From an uncultured Saprospiraceae bacterium (GTDB taxonomy: Bacteria; Bacteroidota; Bacteroidia; Chitinophagales; Saprospiraceae), in contig CALLVG010000293.1 of assembly GCA_938010715.1 (NCBI GenBank), forward strand, positions 1-32,435: DNA of 32,435 bases, read 5' to 3'. The notes under the pieces are model-generated. The model saw only the letters and a list, made by a program, of their open reading frames with translations. It did not search any database and was not told the DNA's origin. Shown in pieces: positions 15,543-22,504 of the stretch. Positions within the stretch are counted from its first letter, which is position 1. Every line of letters starts with the position of its first letter. The translations under genes and the position numbers were made by a program.

Positions 15543-15674
15543 TCAGTTGCTTGATCTCAATTTTTTATCAGAATCTTCCAGGATTCTATATAAAACACAT
15601 CGAAATCAGAACGGTACGAAGGGGAAGAAAAGCAAAGAATTTCGTTTTAAATAAATTCAAATTTTGACTAATTC

Positions 15675-15754
15675 TTTTGTCCTTAGTTTTTGTTTTAAAA
15701 TCAATCATTTATCAAGATAAACTCATGTTTTTAAAACAAAAACTAAGACCAAAA
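15675..15754. repeat. 80-bp element with 26-nt inverted repeats
   Basis: Arms at 15675-15700 and 15729-15754 are inverted copies. The inner 19 bp (CTTAGTTTTTGTTTTAAAA) are perfect, and the outer few bases differ by two positions. The 28-nt centre is unpaired. The size and terminal symmetry resemble a very short MITE, but I find no flanking duplication. Confidence 0.65.
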
Positions 15755-15818
15755 TAATTTACTCAAAACCTCTGAATCAATTTAAAGCGCAATCCTAAAA
15801 GAGGGGAAGAAACAGCAA

Positions 15819-15844
15819 AGGCAATGTCCAAGAGGACATTGCCT
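15819..15844 (+). terminator. Terminator-like hairpin with no obvious gene
   Basis: AGGCAATGTCC (15819-15829) and its complement (15834-15844) form a perfect 11-bp stem with loop AAGA, followed on the plus strand by AAACGTTTTATCTTTT. No plus-strand gene ends upstream. It may mark the end of an unannotated small RNA, or end minus-strand FKBP transcripts 457 nt past the stop codon. Confidence 0.45.
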
Positions 15845-16231
15845 AAACGTTTTATCTTTTATTTATACCACAAAAAATGGTAAATGCTTTATGCATACGA
15901 TTCTGGGATGTAAGTTTTGTATCGGTTATATTCGAAGTTTTTAGACTCCGATGTAAAATTAAGTAACGAAGGCTTTATTTGCAACTTTTCAGAAATAAAT
16001 AAAAGCCGCCGTTACTCTCTTTGTTCGATTCGGTTTACCTCAACGGTTTGTGATTATAATTTGTCAGTACGTTCAAAGAAAAATAATATTGAAGTTCTTT
16101 TATCCAAATCGAGCCACAAAGTTAAGCGAACATACCTTCTTAAATCTACCCTAAAAGCGGTATTTCGTCCATAAGATAAAAAGATACATCATCAAAATGC
16201 GATAAAAACCAATACTAAAACACTAAAAATC

Positions 16232-16258
16232 AATAAATTACAAATACAATAATTTATT
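16232..16258 (-). terminator. AT-rich inverted repeat after the FKBP lipoprotein gene
   Basis: AATAAATTA and its complement (16232-16240, 16250-16258) form a 9-bp all-A/T stem about 40 nt beyond the stop at 16301. Stability would be low, so this is only a weak candidate for the operon's end. Confidence 0.25.
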
Positions 16259-16300
16259 TATTTTAAAAATGTTAAAGTGTAATTATTCTTATAAGAAAAA

Positions 16301-16756
16301 TTATCGTACGTCTAAAAGTTTCACTTCAAACACTAAAACAGCATTTTTAGGAATACCAGATCCACCTGGAGGATTGCTTCCATATCCCAAATCAGGTGGA
16401 ATAATTAATAATCCCTCTCCTCCTTCTTTAAATAATGGAATTCCTAATTGCCATCCAGAAATCACCCTGGTCAAATTAAAATATCCCACATTGGAAATTG
16501 GTGTAGATAGATTTCCATCAAAAACAGAACCGTCCGTCAAGCTGCCTTCATAATGAACTTTCACATCACTGTTAAAAACAGGGCGCTTACCAGTTCCTTC
16601 TTTTTCGATTACGTAATAAAGACCTTCGTCCGTGCTTTGTGCATCCAGGTTGTTATCAGCAATATATTTGTCAATGGTCTCTTGAGGATCTTCTTTTGAA
16701 CAGGCCGTAAATAAGCCGATAGTTATTAGTAAAAAAAATAAATTTTTAAGGTTCAT
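16301..16756 (-). CDS. FKBP-type peptidyl-prolyl isomerase lipoprotein (single domain)
   Basis: The protein is a lipid-anchored prolyl cis-trans isomerase and probably acts in the periplasm as a folding factor. Its 151 residues start with a lipoprotein signal ending GLFTAC (Cys19). A short helix, DKYIADNNL, and the strand EGLYYVIEKEGTG lead into one FKBP domain. The FK506-site residues are kept: Tyr in VHYEG, Phe-Asp in SVFDGN, Trp in VISGW, Tyr in LGYG and Phe in LVFEVKLL. The loop GGEGLLIIPPDLGYG is a distinctive variant of the usual YIP..LAYG segment. It is closely similar to both halves of the double-FKBP protein encoded just upstream, so it arose by local duplication. A MITE now separates the two genes. 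Confidence 0.93.
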   Translation of the reverse strand: MNLKNLFFLLITIGLFTACSKEDPQETIDKYIADNNLDAQSTDEGLYYVIEKEGTGKRPVFNSDVKVHYEGSLTDGSVFDGNLSTPISNVGYFNLTRVISGWQLGIPLFKEGGEGLLIIPPDLGYGSNPPGGSGIPKNAVLVFEVKLLDVR

Positions 16757-16796
16757 TTGTATTTTTTTATTTGAATTGCAAACAAATTATTTCAGA

Positions 16797-16948
16797 ATGA
16801 AGACTCTATGTACAGGACAAAATTAGAATCGGAGGTTTACTATACTTGATTTTAATGTAACTTCCGATATCAACCTTTTAAAATCGAGCCTTTAATTTAA
16901 AGCGAAGTTTAGTAAATCTATGTTTTGTCCTGTACTAAGATGAAGACT
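16797..16948. mobile_element. MITE copy 2 (134 bp) with 9-bp target-site duplication
   Basis: The element spans 16806-16939 and is the reverse complement of the copy at 3954-4095, about 90% alike by eye. The main difference is the lack of a 7-bp internal stretch. Its ends are the same CTTAGTACAGG and CTATGTACAGG terminal inverted repeats. It is bounded by an exact 9-bp direct repeat, ATGAAGACT, at 16797-16805 and 16940-16948, different from the flank of copy 1. It inserted 10 nt past the stop codon of the double-FKBP gene and before the single-FKBP gene. It has no coding capacity. Confidence 0.88.
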
Positions 16949-16957
16949 AATAAAAGA

Positions 16958-17794
16958 TTAAAATACTTCCAACAATTTTACATTAAAAACTAAAACCGCA
17001 TTGGAAGGAATACTGGGTGAAGGCGGATTTTCTCCGTAGGCTAAATCAGGCGGAATAATCAATATCCCTTCCCCACCCTCTTTAAATAAAGGCATCCCAA
17101 TTTGCCAACCTAAAATTACTTGACGTAAATCGAAAGGAGTTAGGGTAATCTCAGGTTCGTTTAAGTTTGTATCGAAGACCTGCCCGTTTAGAAGTTTTCC
17201 TTCATATTGCACCGTCACTCGCCCTGATGAGGTAGGTCTTTTACCCGTTCCTTCGTTCTCAATTACGTAGTAGAGTCCTTCCTGCGTTTTTTGTACGTTC
17301 AAATTATTAGCAGCAATATAATTTTCAATTTGAACTGCTGGTTCAGGTAAAATGCCTAAAAATTTTATTTCAAAAACTAAAACTTCATTTTTGCCAATGG
17401 CTGAACCACGAGGTGGATTTTCGCCATAAGCTAAGTCAGGTGGAATTATTAATATCCCTTCTCCACCTTCTTTAAAAAGTGGCAACCCGATCGCCCAACC
17501 ACCAATAGCTTCACTTAAATTAAGTGCTGAAATTTGTCCCTCAGGAGTGCTTAGGTTAGAATCAAACTCATCACCGTTTAAGAAAGTAGCTCTGTAATGA
17601 ACCAAAACATCATCCGTAATTGTAGGGTGATTACCTGTCCCCTCCTTTTCTATGACATAATATAAGCCTTCACTTGTTTTTTCAGCGGTCAAATTGTTAT
17701 CACTGATATATTGTTGAATTAGTGTATCAGGATCTTCTTTTGAGCAAGAAGTTAAAAAACCAATTACTAAAGCAAAAAATAGTAGTTTCTTCAT
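16958..17794 (-). CDS. Tandem FKBP-type peptidyl-prolyl isomerase lipoprotein (two domains)
   Basis: The 278-residue lipoprotein (signal ending GFLTSC, Cys17) carries two FKBP domains in tandem, at about residues 40-150 and 165-278. Each is preceded by a Y(I/A).NNL...EGLYYVIE.EGTG module. Both domains keep the key pocket residues: Tyr (VHYRA; VQYEG), Phe-Asp (EFDSN; VFDTN), Trp (AIGGW; VILGW), Tyr (LAYGENPP in each) and Phe in the last strand (LVFEIKFL; LVFNVKLL). Both should therefore be active isomerases. The start follows the stop of the hydroxyproline dehydratase gene by 10 nt in the same direction, so translation is likely coupled to that operon. The single-domain neighbour appears to derive from the same duplication. 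Confidence 0.93.
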   Translation of the reverse strand: MKKLLFFALVIGFLTSCSKEDPDTLIQQYISDNNLTAEKTSEGLYYVIEKEGTGNHPTITDDVLVHYRATFLNGDEFDSNLSTPEGQISALNLSEAIGGWAIGLPLFKEGGEGILIIPPDLAYGENPPRGSAIGKNEVLVFEIKFLGILPEPAVQIENYIAANNLNVQKTQEGLYYVIENEGTGKRPTSSGRVTVQYEGKLLNGQVFDTNLNEPEITLTPFDLRQVILGWQIGMPLFKEGGEGILIIPPDLAYGENPPSPSIPSNAVLVFNVKLLEVF

Positions 17795-17804
17795 TTATGT
17801 AATT

Positions 17805-18848
17805 TTATCTAAAAATAAATCCTTCCTTATATGGGTCGGTTGGGTCAAAATAGAACGTATTAGCACCAGTAAATGATGCCGACCCCGTCACTTTAGGTAT
17901 CACGGAATCAAAACCGCCAAAGGTAGTTTTTTCAACGGCTTCTACCGTCATCGTACTTCCCAAAATACTCTCAATTGTAATCGGTTGACCTAAATTCAAT
18001 TCTCCTTTCGAAAAGTGCAGCCCTGCTCGGGCGCTTACTCCCGAACCTGTCGCGGAACGATCCAACTCTCCCTCTGCGAAGATGCAAACATTGCGACTAT
18101 GATGATTTGAGTTCTCTGGTTTGCCTGTAAAAATGGTTCCGTATAAAAAGCTCAAATCTTCCTCAAATGGATGTTTGATTTTGAAATTATCCATGACGGC
18201 ATTTTTAATTTTCCGACCATAGTCAATACATTTTTGATAGGACTCTGGAAGCATTTCCAAACCAATGGAATCTGCTTCTACAAAAGCATAATAGGCTCCT
18301 CCAAAAGCGACATCAAACTTGACGGTTCCAAGTCCTTCTACCTCAACTGTTTTATCTTTTAAATAAAGATAGGAAGGCACATTTTTGAAAGCGCTTTCGA
18401 CTACGATTCCATCCTCAATTTTTGCTGTTGCGTAAACTGTTCCAGCGGGAACATTGATGGCTAATTTTGGATTGGTTTTATCGACTTTTATTAAGCCAGT
18501 TTCTATCGCAAATTTGGTCAATGCTAAAACTGCATGACCACACATCGTACTGTAACCTTCATTGTGAATAAAGAACACATCAAAGTCAGCTTCGGCGGTA
18601 GATGGCTCCGAAATTACTGCTCCGTACATGTCCGCATGTCCACGTGGCTCAAACATCAAACCAGTACGAATTTGGTCATAATTTTCTTTGAAAAAACGAC
18701 GTTTTTCAAGAACAGAATTTCCTTTTATTTCAGGCAATCCATCCATTAAAATCCGGAGTGGTTCGCCCCCAGTGTGCATGTCTATCGTATTGATTTTCAA
18801 CCAATTAGATGGAGGCTTCCAATTAAAATCTTTGAGTAATTTATTCAT
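17805..18848 (-). CDS. Trans-3-hydroxy-L-proline dehydratase (proline racemase family)
   Basis: The enzyme would dehydrate trans-3-hydroxy-L-proline to delta1-pyrroline-2-carboxylate in the cytoplasm. The 347 residues match the family length. The first catalytic motif, TMCGHA, retains Cys103. In the second motif, DRSATGSGVSA, the position that holds Cys in proline racemases and 4-hydroxyproline epimerases is Thr267. This Cys/Thr pair is the known hallmark of the 3-hydroxyproline dehydratases. The start TIDMHTGGEPLRI is also typical. The next gene upstream, 5 nt away, encodes the enzyme expected for the second step. Proline racemase is excluded by Thr267; related dehydratases remain possible. 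Confidence 0.9.
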   Translation of the reverse strand: MNKLLKDFNWKPPSNWLKINTIDMHTGGEPLRILMDGLPEIKGNSVLEKRRFFKENYDQIRTGLMFEPRGHADMYGAVISEPSTAEADFDVFFIHNEGYSTMCGHAVLALTKFAIETGLIKVDKTNPKLAINVPAGTVYATAKIEDGIVVESAFKNVPSYLYLKDKTVEVEGLGTVKFDVAFGGAYYAFVEADSIGLEMLPESYQKCIDYGRKIKNAVMDNFKIKHPFEEDLSFLYGTIFTGKPENSNHHSRNVCIFAEGELDRSATGSGVSARAGLHFSKGELNLGQPITIESILGSTMTVEAVEKTTFGGFDSVIPKVTGSASFTGANTFYFDPTDPYKEGFIFR

Positions 18849-18853
18849 AATAA

Positions 18854-19786
18854 TTATTGATTCTTTGATTCGAATATAGCGACTGCTAATGCCAAATCAA
18901 AAGCGGCCATGCCTACCGATTTGAAAACTGCTACTTTATCTTTTATTGATTTTTTGTTGGTTAAAATTTCTCCAATTGAAATGACATTTTCATCAGAAAC
19001 CCAACCTTTATTTAATGGATTAATTAAATCCCCAACTTCTTTTTTGGCGACCATTGTATCTACCACTAAAATATCCAAGTTTTGAAATAAGACATCTGGC
19101 AATTCTTGCATCTCTTTCGTAAAGGAACCAACGCTGATAATGGATTTATTTTTTAATAAATCCCAATCATTTGGAAGTACTGGTATTGGCGAATTTGTAC
19201 AACAAATTATTGCTTCAGATTTTTGGCAAACGACTTTGGAATTATCACACCAAATGACTTCCAAATTAGGCCGTTTTTTTAATACTTCTTTTTTAAATTT
19301 TTCAAATTTTGATTTCGTTCGGGAAGTACAAAAAACAGATTTTATAGGTCGCATTTCACCTGCAAAAATTGTTTGATGAATTGCCTGAACACCACAACCA
19401 ATTATCCCTAAATTTTGAATCTCCGCTTCAGAAATCTGCTCCAAGCCAATTGTTCCAATCGCACCTGTTCGCAAAGCTGTTATTGTTGGGGCGTCCATTT
19501 GGGCAATTGGCATACCCGTTGATTTCTCATTTAAAATGAGCGTTCCAGTAATTATCGGGAGGTTTATTTTAGCATTTTCAGGAACAACGGAGACCAATTT
19601 TGTACAAAAATATTTTTCACCGATAGCGGGCATCAACAACAAAGTTAGACCTTTTTCTTCGACGTGCATTCTTTGCGGGACATTGTAAATACCTGATTCA
19701 CAATTGATTATGCCTTTTCTAACTTCCTGAATGATTTCAGAAAATGATAAAGAACCTTCAATGTCTTTTTTGGAAAAGATTTGCAT
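18854..19786 (-). CDS. Ornithine cyclodeaminase/mu-crystallin family, predicted delta1-pyrroline-2-carboxylate reductase
   Basis: This is an NAD(P)H-dependent Rossmann enzyme; I predict it reduces pyrroline-2-carboxylate to L-proline. The ATG at 19786 gives 310 residues and starts with MQIFSKKDIEG, the usual family start; the ATG at 19810 adds eight. Family marks are RMHV near residue 40, the lysine-containing segment FCTKLVSVVPENAKINLP, ALRTGAIGTIG, the nucleotide loop LGIIGCGVQA and SVGSF. The family includes ornithine cyclodeaminase, alanine dehydrogenases and pyrroline-2-carboxylate or thiomorpholine-carboxylate reductases, so the family alone does not fix the substrate. The adjoining 3-hydroxyproline dehydratase gene, 5 nt downstream, supports the pyrroline reductase role. 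Confidence 0.85.
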   Translation of the reverse strand: MQIFSKKDIEGSLSFSEIIQEVRKGIINCESGIYNVPQRMHVEEKGLTLLLMPAIGEKYFCTKLVSVVPENAKINLPIITGTLILNEKSTGMPIAQMDAPTITALRTGAIGTIGLEQISEAEIQNLGIIGCGVQAIHQTIFAGEMRPIKSVFCTSRTKSKFEKFKKEVLKKRPNLEVIWCDNSKVVCQKSEAIICCTNSPIPVLPNDWDLLKNKSIISVGSFTKEMQELPDVLFQNLDILVVDTMVAKKEVGDLINPLNKGWVSDENVISIGEILTNKKSIKDKVAVFKSVGMAAFDLALAVAIFESKNQ

Positions 19787-19850
19787 GTTTGAATTCAAAA
19801 ATGAAATCAAACATAGGAAATGTCGTGGAATTATAAGGGTTGAATTATAA

Positions 19851-19891
19851 AACGCCCTAATTGATTTACATCAATTAGGGCGTTTTTTTTT
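19851..19891 (-). terminator. Strong bidirectional terminator hairpin
   Basis: A perfect 15-bp stem (AACGCCCTAATTGAT at 19851-19865, complement at 19870-19884) has loop TTAC. It is followed by eight or nine Ts on the plus strand and by TTTTATAATT on the minus strand. It should end transcripts of the thioredoxin-like lipoprotein gene and insulate the hydroxyproline operon. Confidence 0.85.
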
Positions 19892-19931
19892 AACCGAAAT
19901 AAACCTGCCCGATATCAGGCGGGTTTCGGTT
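19892..19931. terminator. Second hairpin after the thioredoxin-like gene
   Basis: AACCGA and TCGGTT form the outer stem. AACCTGCC and GGCGGGTT form the inner 8-bp stem with one wobble pair, separated by a 4-nt bulge. The loop is CGATATCA. It lies directly between the stop codon at 19937 and the stronger terminator, giving a two-hairpin transcript end. Confidence 0.55.
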
Positions 19932-19936
19932 CTACT

Positions 19937-20548
19937 TTACATTTTCTTAAAGTCATTAAAGCTCTGCGTTTTATAAACCTCACTTGCTACCCATTTTAAC
20001 TCTTGCATTAGGCCATCTGGTTTTTTATATCCCGGTGAGATGGTAATTCTATCCATTTTTTCATCCAAATAAACGAATGACGGGTAACCCAATTTTCCAT
20101 CCAAAAGTGCAACGGCTAAGCCATGCGCTCCTCTTCGACCAGCTTTTGTAAATTCGAATTTAGTACCTCTAAACTCTATGGGTTCTTTTTGTTCTGCATT
20201 GAACTTTACGGCATAGAAATCTTTAGTCAAAGCATTGATTACCGTTTGATCTTTAAAAGTACTGGCATCCATTCTTTTGCACCAACCGCACCAATCGGTG
20301 TACATGTCAATGAATACTTTTTTACCTTCTTTTTTATTCAATTGAACTGCTTCTTCCCAAGTCACCCAATTGATTTCGGTTGCTAAAGGAGCTTCTGATT
20401 CAACGACTTTTTTCTCTTCTACCTTTTCTTCCATCACCGGAGCGACAACCGTATTGTCGTAAACCATTTCTTTTTGTTTTTTATTGCAACTCGAAAATAG
20501 CATCGCAGTCAAAAGAAAAAGACCGATTAGATTTATTGAAACTTTCAT
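19937..20548 (-). CDS. Thioredoxin-fold lipoprotein with WCGWC motif
   Basis: The protein is a 203-residue lipoprotein (signal ending LFSSC, Cys21), placed in the periplasm or on a membrane. After an acidic linker rich in Glu and Val (about 35-55) comes one thioredoxin-like domain. Its active site, TDWCGWCKRMD (Cys87 and Cys90), is followed by a strand with FNAEQKE and the cis-proline region GYPSFVYLD. The WCGWCK motif and the domain's shape resemble the C-terminal domain of DsbD and related periplasmic disulfide reductases. A role in disulfide reduction or reductive repair is likely, but the partner is not in the window. It is followed by two hairpins, so it is transcribed alone. Confidence 0.9.
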   Translation of the reverse strand: MKVSINLIGLFLLTAMLFSSCNKKQKEMVYDNTVVAPVMEEKVEEKKVVESEAPLATEINWVTWEEAVQLNKKEGKKVFIDMYTDWCGWCKRMDASTFKDQTVINALTKDFYAVKFNAEQKEPIEFRGTKFEFTKAGRRGAHGLAVALLDGKLGYPSFVYLDEKMDRITISPGYKKPDGLMQELKWVASEVYKTQSFNDFKKM

Positions 20549-20587
20549 CTTATATGTATTTTTTAAAATATGAACTTAAAAAATTAT

Positions 20588-20614
20588 GCCGAACTAATTC
20601 GGTTAGTTTTTTTT
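20588..20614 (+). promoter_or_regulatory. Two mutually exclusive small hairpins before ubiX
   Basis: CCGAA-CTAA-TTCGG (20589-20602) and AACTAA-TTCGG-TTAGTT (20592-20608) overlap and cannot form together; the second is followed by a run of Ts to 20614. It resembles an attenuator in form, but it lies upstream of the likely ubiX promoter, so its role is unclear. Confidence 0.25.
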
Positions 20615-20656
20615 AAGTGCTCTTCGATTTAGTGAAAAGCAAATAAATAATTTTTG

Positions 20657-20664
20657 CACCTTTG
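20657..20664 (+). promoter_or_regulatory. Possible -7 element for ubiX
   Basis: CACCTTTG, followed by CG, is one mismatch from the TAnnTTTG consensus and lies 85 nt upstream of the ubiX start codon. No clear -33 element is seen. Confidence 0.3.
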
Positions 20665-20749
20665 CGCCTCAAAATTAAAAACAATCTGTGGATAGCATTG
20701 TCTTGAAGGAGTAAACTCTTTCAAATTTTCAATTATTAACTTAATTTTT

Positions 20750-21328
20750 ATGAAAAAAGTTGTTGTCGCAGTTGGTGGTTCGAGTGGTTCAATTTATGCA
20801 AAAGTGCTTTTTGACCGTTTGAAACAATTAAAATCACAGTGGTCAAATGTTGGAGTCGTGATGAGCGATAATGCCAAATTCAACTGGGAACTGGAGTTAA
20901 AAAATAAAGATTACGAAAAATACGATTTCGATTTTTTTGAAAAAAATAACTTTATGGCTCCTTTTGCATCTGGATCGGCTAAGTTTGAAACGATGATTGT
21001 TTGCCCTTGCTCAATGGGTTTAATGGGAAGAATTGCAACTGGAATTTCAAATGATTTGGTGACCAGAGCAGCAGATGTAATTCTAAAGGAACGTAGAAAG
21101 TTGATTTTGGTGGTCAGAGATACGCCTTACAGTTTGATACACATTAACAATATGAAAACAATTACGGAGGCTGGAGGTATAATTTGCCCTGCAACTCCGT
21201 CGTTCTATAGCGGGCCCGAGACTTTCGAAGAATTGGCTTTGACTGTTGTTGATAGAGTACTTGATTTAGCAGGATTTGATCTAGAAAGTTACCGATGGGG
21301 CGAGGATGAACAACTTCAATCAAAATGA
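20750..21328 (+). CDS. ubiX: Flavin prenyltransferase UbiX
   Basis: The enzyme attaches a dimethylallyl group to FMN, making prenylated FMN, the cofactor of UbiD-type decarboxylases. The 192-residue protein matches the family: the FMN-binding start VVVAVGGSSGSIYAKVL, the segment VCPCSMGLMGRIATGISNDLVTRAADV, and the phosphate- and FMN-binding part ERRKLILVVRDTPYSLIHINNM. It is cytosolic. No ubiD gene lies in the window, so the decarboxylase partner must be elsewhere. The next gene starts 115 nt downstream in the same direction. Confidence 0.95.
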   Translation: MKKVVVAVGGSSGSIYAKVLFDRLKQLKSQWSNVGVVMSDNAKFNWELELKNKDYEKYDFDFFEKNNFMAPFASGSAKFETMIVCPCSMGLMGRIATGISNDLVTRAADVILKERRKLILVVRDTPYSLIHINNMKTITEAGGIICPATPSFYSGPETFEELALTVVDRVLDLAGFDLESYRWGEDEQLQSK

Positions 21329-21443
21329 TCAATATATAAAAGATTACTTTGATTTTGGTTTCAGGTTTTTAAAAAAATATTCAAAAACAAATTATTCATA
21401 GTCGTAAAGTTTAAGTTCAAAACACGCGACAAAAAAAATTAAC

Positions 21444-22112
21444 ATGAAACAATTATTCATACTATTAATTTCTATTACTTTTTTAAATTTAAACATGACG
21501 GGACAGACATTTCAAAACGAAAACGACAAAGTGAGTTATGCTTTTGGGCTAATTATCGCAGGTAATCTAAAAAGCCAAGGGGTAAAAGACATCAATTCTG
21601 ATATGATGGCAGCTGGAATCCAAGCAGCGTTGACTGGAAAAGATGCTAAAATGGACGCTGCTTCAGCTAATCAAGTTGTACAAGCATTCATGATGAAAGC
21701 ACAAGAATCTGCAGGAGCAGAACAGAAAAAAGAAGGTGCTGACTTTTTAGCAGCAAATAAATCTAAGCCAGGAATCAAAACTACTGAAAGCGGTTTGCAA
21801 TATGAAGTATTGAAAGAAGGAACGGGTGTTTCGCCGGTTGCGACTGATAAAGTTTTGGTACACTATCACGGAACATTGATCAACGGTAAGGTTTTCGATA
21901 GTTCTGTAGATAGAGGTGAGCCTATTTCATTTCCATTGAATGGTGTAATTTCTGGTTGGACAGAAGGGCTTCAATTAATGAAAGAAGGTGGTAAAACGCG
22001 TTTTTACATTCCTGAAAATTTAGCATACGGTGCGAGAGGTGCAGGTGCAGATATCAAGCCTTACTCAACGCTTATCTTCGATGTTGAATTGATTAACATC
22101 GTTAAAGAATAG
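21444..22112 (+). CDS. FKBP-type peptidyl-prolyl isomerase with N-terminal dimerisation region (FkpA/FklB/Mip type)
   Basis: The exported 222-residue protein has a signal peptide ending NMTGQ. Residues of about 25-120 are a helical N-terminal domain (DKVSYAFGLIIAGNLKSQG, with an Ala/Gln/Met-rich helix ending at DFLAANKSKPGIKTT) as in FkpA, Mip and FklB. One FKBP domain follows from about residue 126. Pocket residues are present: Tyr in LVHYHG, Phe-Asp in KVFDSS, Trp in VISGW, Tyr in LAYGARG and Phe in LIFDVELI. It should act as a periplasmic foldase. It differs in domain structure from the FKBP lipoproteins at 16.3-17.8 kb and is not a close copy of them. A strong terminator follows. Confidence 0.94.
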   Translation: MKQLFILLISITFLNLNMTGQTFQNENDKVSYAFGLIIAGNLKSQGVKDINSDMMAAGIQAALTGKDAKMDAASANQVVQAFMMKAQESAGAEQKKEGADFLAANKSKPGIKTTESGLQYEVLKEGTGVSPVATDKVLVHYHGTLINGKVFDSSVDRGEPISFPLNGVISGWTEGLQLMKEGGKTRFYIPENLAYGARGAGADIKPYSTLIFDVELINIVKE

Positions 22113-22219
22113 GAACGATTCTATAATTGAATAGGACACTGATTGAACAGATTTTAAAGGATCAAAAACGGATGATTCTTTTTTAAATCGAATCCAATTT
22201 AGAACTTATAAAATTCAAT

Positions 22220-22257
22220 AAAAGCCTTCTCAGATCAACTGAGAGGGCTTTTATTTT
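22220..22257 (+). terminator. Terminator after the FKBP gene
   Basis: AAAAGCCTTCTCAG (22220-22233) pairs with CTGAGAGGGCTTTT (22239-22252) over 14 positions with one wobble pair and a 5-nt loop. TTATTTTTT begins within the right arm. It ends about 108 nt beyond the FKBP stop codon. Confidence 0.88.
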
Positions 22258-22396
22258 TTGAATCCAATAGTTTTTGATTTTGATTTCTCATTTTATTTCG
22301 ATTTGTGTCTATCTTTCCGCTCACTTTCCAAATCGTTTCTCTTTTTCAAAAATAATAAATCAATCAGGTGTACTTCATTTTTTGTGATTTGGAAAC

Positions 22397-22416
22397 AGGC
22401 GATTCTTGAATCGCCT
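22397..22416. promoter_or_regulatory. 20-bp palindrome upstream of kbl
   Basis: AGGCGATTC and its complement GAATCGCCT flank a 2-nt centre (TT), a perfect 9+2+9 palindrome 89 nt before the kbl ATG. Shortly after, GCGAATC repeats a half-site. It may be an operator or an extra palindromic repeat; no regulator gene is adjacent. Confidence 0.4.
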
Positions 22417-22504
22417 CTGCGAATCTCGAAAATTTGAAAGACATTCCGTCTATCGAACATTTATCATTTGGGTATTTGTTCAAAATTTCAACGAAAAAAA
22501 TACT

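Larger units (their letters stand above)
15456..16300. other. 845-bp gene-free region upstream of the giant gene
   Basis: No gene is supported here. The plus-strand reading frame at 15917-16174 has a composition rich in Ser, Lys and Leu and no recognisable motif. The region contains a 9-bp hairpin near the giant gene (15521-15542), a 26-bp inverted repeat (15675-15754), a perfect 11-bp hairpin (15819-15844) and an AT-rich 9-bp inverted repeat (16232-16258) that may end the FKBP transcript. The promoter of the giant gene should lie at its left part. A weak candidate with TTCTTTGC on the minus strand is near 15633. Confidence 0.6.
22113..22504. other. Intergenic region between FKBP and kbl
   Basis: The 392 bp contain a low-complexity ACTGATT/ACAGATT/GGATGATT stretch (22136-22178), the FKBP terminator, a T-rich segment and a palindrome upstream of kbl. 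A TTG-initiated extension of kbl into this region (from 22406) runs through the palindrome and lacks any family similarity, so I do not treat it as coding. Confidence 0.6.

Noticed and set aside
15917-16174. An 85-residue plus-strand reading frame in the gene-free region before the FKBP genes.
   Set aside because: It has no signal, domain or recognisable motif, a Ser/Lys/Leu-rich composition unlike real neighbours, and lies in a region with several repeats. I judge it a chance frame.
17805-18848. Annotating the dehydratase as proline racemase or 4-hydroxyproline 2-epimerase.
   Set aside because: The second catalytic Cys needed for epimerisation is Thr267 in DRSATGSG, so a dehydratase of the 3-hydroxyproline type fits better.
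22406-22504. A TTG-initiated extension of kbl by 33 residues.
   Set aside because: It starts within a palindrome and lacks family similarity; the ATG at 22505 gives the usual Kbl length and start.
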